64,000 nucleotides of DNA from Staphylococcus equorum (GTDB taxonomy: Bacteria; Bacillota; Bacilli; Staphylococcales; Staphylococcaceae). Below the pieces are notes generated by a model. That model did not search any database and was not told the origin of the DNA. It worked only from the letters and a program-made list of their open reading frames with translations. This document shows positions 60,236 to 64,000 of the stretch, piece after piece (position 1 is the first letter of the stretch; each line of letters starts with the position of its first letter). A program made the translations under genes and the position numbers. The stretch lies in contig NZ_LNNB01000018.1 in assembly GCF_001747895.1 (NCBI RefSeq), positions 83,874 to 147,873 on the forward strand. Direction: 5' to 3'.

Positions 60236-60502
60236 CTAAGTTAAAAGTGTAATAATGATAAAGATGACTAACATTAAAGAAGCAATGCTTCCTATGATTG
60301 TTTTCGATATAAGATTCCCAATTAAGTAAGAAGTGAATGTCAAAAGAGCCGTAACAAAAGCTGCATTCTTTAATATAGAATCTCCGTTGTTTGAATCTAA
60401 GACAAATCGAAGTATAAACAATACAATAGTTAAACAGCCTAAAATGTTACCGATCATAGCGAGTTTCTTTATCTTTTCCATTTTCGCTTTTTCCTCAGTC
60501 AT
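60236..60502 (-). CDS. Small three-helix membrane protein, 88 aa
   Basis: Lys-rich N-terminus (MTEEKAKMEKIKK), then hydrophobic segments LAMIGNILGCLTIVLFILRF, AAFVTALLTFTSYLIGNLI and IGSIASLMLVIFIIITLLT. Ribosome site AAGGAGG, 8 nt before the ATG. No family recognised. Confidence 0.7.
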   Translation of the reverse strand: MTEEKAKMEKIKKLAMIGNILGCLTIVLFILRFVLDSNNGDSILKNAAFVTALLTFTSYLIGNLISKTIIGSIASLMLVIFIIITLLT

Positions 60503-60535
60503 TAGTTTACCTCCTTAAGACTTAATTGAGTTGTA

Positions 60536-60727
60536 TTAATTTAAATTATCATTACTATTCTCTGGTTTCAGAAAAATAAAACAGTTATAGATGGAAATCA
60601 CTCAAGAAATACTTAAAATTCTCAGAAGAATATAATCTTTATTCGAAAACAATTTAGGTATATAAACAACCAGAGTGATAACGAAAATAATATTAATCGC
60701 AATTGTTATTAATTTAGTTTTTCTCAT
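60536..60727 (-). pseudogene. Broken paralog of the 61-aa membrane protein
   Basis: 64 codons with one in-frame TGA at codon 42 (60602-60604). Reading through it gives …SIS-*-VISIYNCFIFLK, aligning with SISWVISIYYCFVFLK of the intact protein at 42273-42458, so a Trp codon TGG became TGA. NKDYILL also matches DKDYIVL. Start ATG at 60727 overlaps the previous frame. Confidence 0.75.
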
Positions 60728-60899
60728 AGTAAGATTTGCCTTTCTTTTTAAGTTTGCTATCCAAAAACATTATTATAAATATGAAAATGATATAACAGAC
60801 AATAAACGCAATATTCAAATCTTTATCTAAATGCCAATACATAAGGGCAAACATTGTAATTGATAGAATTAGTTTTATAGAAAATATAAATCATTTCAT
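60714..60899 (-). pseudogene. Small membrane protein gene with TGA at codon 3
   Basis: ATG at 60899 has a good ribosome site (AAGGATAG, 8 nt), but codon 3 is TGA (60891-60893). The remaining 58 codons are open and encode FIFSIKLILSITMFALMYW and a second helix IAFIVCYIIFIFIIMFL with a Lys-rich tail. The most economical explanation is TGG to TGA (MKWFIF). An internal ATG restart is possible but without Shine-Dalgarno. Confidence 0.6.
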
Positions 60900-60921
60900 A
60901 TTCAAACTATCCTTAGTTTTT

Positions 60922-61088
60922 TTATTTGTTGTTCGTTTTATTCCACTTTTTAGAGGAAACGATATCATTGAAAGTGTCTATTGTTATAAAACATAAAACA
61001 AATGTTAATGATCATCCTGAAGTAATCCTATCTGTGATAATAGTAAAATACCGTAAACTAAAGTGTGGAAGTATGTTCTCAATTTCAC
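60922..61088 (-). pseudogene. Decayed paralog of the 64-aa membrane protein
   Basis: The minus strand reads KLRTYFHTLVYGILLLS in one frame, then, after a frame change, TDRITSG-*-SLTFVLCFITI, followed by DIVSSKKWNKTNNK. The intact relative at 42482-42676 has KLRFYIHIG…IVYGILLLSTDWISAGWSLAFVLSF…DIVAPKKRNN. There is a frameshift, a short deletion and again a Trp position (GWS) that reads TGA. Confidence 0.72.
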
Positions 61089-61269
61089 ATGATCTTCTTG
61101 TTAGTGTTTTCCATAAATCGAATTTTCAATATGTAAACTTTTAAATTCTCATACTAATTAATATTAACAAAATTAATATTTCAATGAAATACTAATTTTA
61201 TAGGAATGGTAATTTTTATTTTTAAAAATATATTTTTTTAGGGAGTATTGTCAGGAAAAATATAAAATG

Positions 61270-61712
61270 AATATTAGTAATTAAGTTAACTTTGTTATTA
61301 GCATCTTTTAGTAATGGAGAATAAGAAGATAATGAATACGAACAAGAATCCAAAGCAACGGGAACTCTCAAAAAGTGTTTTTTAAGTCAAAAAGTGACAA
61401 AATGATCGACAAAAGATGATGAAAATTTCAAACAGTTTATAGAGAATAATAAATTACCAAGGGTATATGAAAAGGGTAGTTTAGGAGTAAGTAATTATGT
61501 AATTTCTTTGAGGGACTTAATGAATAAGATTAACGAAAAAGTAGATGAATCAATGGGTGATTCTAATACAGGTAAGAAGAAAATTAAGAGTGCTGGTAAA
61601 AACAAAAGAGATCAATGCTAAATATAAAGAGCGAGTTAATGGTAAACAGGAAGTAGAAGTAAAAGATTTCTTAGATAAAAATGAAATACTAATGCTTTTA
61701 AATAAAGATTAA
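61270..61712 (+). pseudogene. Decayed lipoprotein- or secreted-protein-like gene
   Basis: Starts with a signal-like piece IKLTLLLASFSNGE (61280-61322), then stop codons, then a longer hydrophilic segment (DENFKQFIENNKLPRVYEKG… to GKKKIKSAGK, about 61418-61600) and, after a -1/+1 shift, TKEINAKYKERVNGKQEVEV to KDFLDKNEILMLLNKD ending at TAA 61712. At least two stops and one frameshift. It looks like a degraded exported protein; family not recognised. Confidence 0.5.
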
Positions 61713-61727
61713 GGGAGTGTTGTAACT

Positions 61728-62021
61728 ATGATACTTGAAGGCGCTATGTTGCAAGTTAAAAAAGATTTGGAAAATGATTTTGAACAGTCTTTTAAAGAAG
61801 CTTCAAAAATTATTCGTTCAATGGATGGTTATATAAGTCATACTTTGAATAGATGCTATGAGGAGAAGGGTAAATATTTATTATTAGTTAATTGGAAGAC
61901 ACTAGAAGATCATACGATTGGTTTTCGGAAATCTCCTGAATATGAGAATTGGAAAGATTTATTGCATCACTACTATGACCCCTTTCCAATAGTTGAACAT
62001 TTTCAAAAAATGGACATTTAA
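61728..62021 (+). CDS. ABM-domain (antibiotic biosynthesis monooxygenase-like) protein
   Basis: 97-aa dimeric alpha-beta-barrel protein: MILEGAMLQVKKDLENDFEQ, a middle with GYISHTLNRCYEEKGKYLLL and VNWKTLEDHTIGFRKSPEYE, ending in HHYYDPFPIVEHF. This matches the ABM fold with the typical final His/Tyr motif. Members are small monooxygenases or heme/quinone-handling proteins; role here unknown. Ribosome site AAGGGAGTG. The region 62022-62459 after it contains no convincing gene. Confidence 0.82.
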   Translation: MILEGAMLQVKKDLENDFEQSFKEASKIIRSMDGYISHTLNRCYEEKGKYLLLVNWKTLEDHTIGFRKSPEYENWKDLLHHYYDPFPIVEHFQKMDI

Positions 62022-62459
62022 TTCATCGTTATCAAGTTTTAAGTAAATCAGTTGGAAATAAGGAATCAAAAGTAGATGTGTAACAAAACTATTTGAAGAA
62101 AAAAATCACTTATAAAACAAAGATAACCCCAAGGTTGGTGAGGCGCAGCTGCCATGTTTTCTAAAAAAAGAAGATTTTTAAGTAGAGGATAAGTTTATTA
62201 ATAGTAACTTTTCACTTCATAGGACAATATAAATATACTTGTCGTCAACAATCTAACTGTTAAATTAAGACTTATAAACATTGGTTGAATAATTTTAAGT
62301 GTAATGACTTTAAATAACTAAGCACCTCAAAATAATTATTTTCTTAACTTATTCACAACATATTAATCTTCAGTTTTTGTAAAATAATCTAAAATATTAT
62401 AACTTTTTGAAATTTAGTAGTATAGTTTGTAATTAAAATATATATTAGGCGGGAAAATT

Positions 62460-62906
62460 ATGAAAAGCACTAACCAAAATAGAGCGAACTTAGTAGTAGA
62501 TAACCTATTAAATAAAGAAACTTACTTTTCTATAAGTACCTTTTGGATATTATTAATGTTGAGAAACCTTTTTGTTCATGGCACATCTCACTTTCAGTTT
62601 GATGCAAATATATTCTTTGAACTTTGTTTTTTTCTTGTACCTACAGCATTTATTTCATCAAATAAAATAATGAAAAATACTAACGTTAAAGATATTTTTA
62701 ACAAAAACGTGACTTCTTTCTTAATTTTTATATGTCTTGTTTTTACTATTGTTGGTATAAGTGGTATAGCTATATCTAATTATTATATTCCTTGGTCACT
62801 CGTTGCTCTTCCAATTAATATGGTCGGATTATTATTTATTATATGTGGTTTATTCATTTTTTGGGTTATGGTTCAAATTAAATATCTAGTAAATGAAAAT
62901 ATTTAA
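62460..62906 (+). CDS. Four-helix membrane protein, 148 aa
   Basis: Hydrophobic segments near 24-40, 55-68, 84-108 and 115-142. Starts MKSTNQNRANLVVDNLLNKE; ribosome site GGCGGG. No family recognised. An inverted repeat (62924-62954) follows, with its T-run on the minus strand only. Confidence 0.6.
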   Translation: MKSTNQNRANLVVDNLLNKETYFSISTFWILLMLRNLFVHGTSHFQFDANIFFELCFFLVPTAFISSNKIMKNTNVKDIFNKNVTSFLIFICLVFTIVGISGIAISNYYIPWSLVALPINMVGLLFIICGLFIFWVMVQIKYLVNENI

Positions 62907-63004
62907 CAATTCTATAATTACAAAACGTCATCTACTAATATAGTAAATGACGTCAGACTGTTGGTAACGTCACTTAGTCATTTCAAAATCAAATTTCGCC
63001 TTAA

Positions 63005-63145
63005 TCTCAAAAAATTGTATCAGTCCTCTTTGACAAAGAGGCAGCAAAAGCAATCAGATTTTCAACTCTAGACGCTATATGTAATGCGCTTGATTGCCAA
63101 CCAGCTGATATCATGGAATATACTAATGAAGAAACAGAAAGTTAA
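63005..63145 (+). pseudogene. C-terminal fragment of a YozG-like XRE regulator
   Basis: Open frame without start: SQKIVSVLFDKEAAKAIRFS, TLDAICNALDCQPADIMEYT, NEETES, stop TAA at 63143-63145. This is the second half of a compact Cro/CI-type HTH protein (the recognition-helix half onward). The N-terminal ~25 residues are missing. Confidence 0.75.
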
Positions 63146-63149
63146 ATAT

Positions 63150-63322
63150 AACTTAAATGTGACAATGTCTCTCTTTTTAACACCTGCAGTTTCTCTTATT
63201 TTGGCGTATTTATTACTTGGAGAAGTTCCAAGTATAGTAGCTATTTTAGGTGGTATTATTACTTTGATAGGTGTAACTATAACTTGTAATTATTCAACAG
63301 AAAGCGTTTGGTTTATTTTTTA
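63150..63322 (+). pseudogene. C-terminal fragment of an EamA (DMT) transporter
   Basis: After the XRE fragment, NVTMSLFLTPAVSLILAYLL, LGEVPSIVAILGGIITLIGV and TITCNYSTES form the last two membrane helices of an EamA-family exporter, including the typical LTPAVSLILAYLLLGE. There is no start or upstream part, so it is a remnant abutting the previous remnant. Confidence 0.75.
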
Positions 63323-63413
63323 ATACAAAAAACTATTATCAATTAAGGGATAGCCTTTTACTTGTTTATTTTAACTTACTGAAAGCCTATATGTTTACCA
63401 GATTCCCTGATGG

Positions 63414-63442
63414 TATAATAATGGTGTCGCCTATCTCTCAGG
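63414..63442 (+). promoter_or_regulatory. Promoter -10 and conserved leader of the PepA1-like toxin RNA
   Basis: -10 TATAAT (63414-63419) in GGTATAATAATGG, then the 17-nt leader GTCGCCTATCTCTCAGG (63426-63442), identical to the block at 38641-38657 on the other strand. This is expected to be the 5' end of the toxin mRNA and the antisense target. Confidence 0.65.
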
Positions 63443-63477
63443 CGTCTAATTGATGTAGAGAGGAGGTGTATAAAGTG

Positions 63478-63573
63478 ATGCTTATTTTCGTTCACATCCT
63501 AGCGCCAGTCATCAGCGGCTGTGCCATAGCGTATTTTACTTATTGGCTAAGTAAACGCAATAAAAATAGGTGA
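63478..63573 (+). CDS. pepA1: PepA1-like type I toxin peptide (SprA1-type locus)
   Basis: 31-aa peptide MLIFVHILAPVISGCAIAYF-TYWLSKRNKNR. It is nearly identical to the S. aureus PepA1 pore-forming peptide as I remember it (MLIFVHIIAPVISGCAIAFF…). One hydrophobic helix with a basic tail. Ribosome site GAGAGGAGGTG, with GTG 63475 as an alternative start. Translation is expected to be blocked by an antisense RNA over the 5' part. GC-rich terminator follows. Confidence 0.9.
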   Translation: MLIFVHILAPVISGCAIAYFTYWLSKRNKNR

Positions 63574-63592
63574 CATTAAGCCACACCAACAA

Positions 63593-63625
63593 AATCCCCT
63601 CACTATTGCGAGTAGTGAGGGGATT
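63593..63625 (+). terminator. Terminator of the PepA1-like toxin RNA
   Basis: Perfect 13-bp stem AATCCCCTCACTA (63593-63605) / TAGTGAGGGGATT (63613-63625). Loop TTGCGAG. Shares CCCTCACTA with the terminator at 38.45 kb. Confidence 0.85.
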
Positions 63626-64000
63626 GGTGTATAAGTGAATACTTATTTTCGTTACATATATTTTACCATGATAGGATAGGGAATGTAAAATAAACTAAGA
63701 ACCACTAGATAAAAATTTAAATGTTTGAAAAAGTAAAGTTTCTATCCCAACGATACATGTGACAATTTTAACTATTTGGACATCATCTCATTTAATCGTT
63801 TATGGACACTTATTCCTCGTAAATGAAGTCTAATTCTTGATGCAAATAAACGTGTCTCTCATCATCTAAAACTCATGTTTTCGTTGCTTGTGATACATTT
63901 TGATTATAAGACAAGTTTATAGACTTAAATATCCAAGAAAATCTCTTACTAGTAAGTTAAGAGGGTTTGTGTAAATAACGAACGTTTTAAGTTTTGGGAG
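63626..64000. other. Gene-poor right edge
   Basis: AT-rich. On the minus strand around 63776-63890 a short stretch reads ETRLFASRIRLHLRGISVHK-RLNEMMSK with a stop and upstream TGA codons, possibly the tail of another decayed gene. Nothing else could be identified. Confidence 0.3.

Noticed and set aside
60536..61088. TGA read as Trp (altered genetic code or recoding) in this region
   Set aside because: Many genes in the window use TGG for Trp and some end in TGA (gutC, pepA1). The third gene here also has a frameshift, so decay explains the data.
62924..62954. Inverted repeat after the 148-aa gene as its terminator
   Set aside because: The T-run follows the hairpin only on the minus strand, so it does not fit a plus-strand terminator; no minus-strand gene uses it.

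Overview
The window is a 64 kb piece of a Staphylococcus chromosome carrying the replication origin, read so that dnaA lies on the minus strand. The evidence is AT-rich DNA, the staphylococcal order gdpP–yybS–metX–azlDC–serS–hutH–nnrD–gyrA–gyrB–recF–yaaA–dnaN–dnaA–oriC–rpmH–rnpA–mnmE–mnmG–rsmG–noc, and close similarity of GyrB, MnmE, RnpA and CstA to the S. aureus proteins as I remember them. The accessory genes (a sorbitol PTS, a GH120 beta-xylosidase, hydrolases) fit a coagulase-negative, environmental or S. saprophyticus-like species. The species cannot be fixed from sequence reading alone. I see no tRNA, rRNA, CRISPR array or intact insertion sequence.

Region 1 (1–26 kb) is conserved core. 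It holds gdpP (c-di-AMP phosphodiesterase, cut by the window edge) and a DUF2232 membrane protein. metX follows, behind a SAM riboswitch with its own terminator. Next come the AzlCD amino-acid exporter, serS behind a T-box, hutH with a CcpA (cre) site, and nnrD. The gyrase/recF/yaaA operon, dnaN, dnaA and a bipartite origin come after that, with DnaA-box clusters on both sides of dnaA and a DnaA-trio element next to an AT-rich stretch. The opposite replichore starts with rpmH, rnpA and the mnmE–mnmG–rsmG–noc operon.

Region 2 (26–41 kb) is semi-conserved metabolism. cstA (peptide transporter) is split by one in-frame TAA. A cre-controlled locus pairs a GPH sugar symporter with a cytoplasmic GH120 beta-xylosidase and is followed by a membrane acyltransferase. 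Ferrous iron uptake is encoded by feoA–feoB plus a 46-aa FeoB-associated Cys-rich protein behind a Fur box. Then come an aldo/keto reductase, a type I toxin gene, an amino-acid permease and an SMP-30 lactonase.

Region 3 (41–56.7 kb) is accessory. It starts with a minus-strand cluster of very small membrane proteins. A complete sorbitol operon (gutFRMCBA) follows with a cre site overlapping its promoter, then a HAD phosphatase, a 14-TM MFS efflux pump, an FMN reductase, a 1-Cys-type peroxiredoxin coupled to an unknown gene, a zinc alcohol dehydrogenase, and a CocE/NonD hydrolase divergent from a TetR regulator.

Region 4 (56.7–64 kb) is poorly ordered and partly decayed. A flotillin (FloT-type) gene is flanked by two paralogous small membrane proteins. 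Upstream of it is a train of small membrane genes whose distal members are broken paralogs of the 42 kb cluster, with recurrent Trp-to-TGA changes. Then come a decayed lipoprotein-like gene, an ABM-domain protein, fragments of an XRE regulator and an EamA transporter, and a PepA1-like type I toxin locus sharing a 17-nt leader block with the toxin locus at 38.6 kb.
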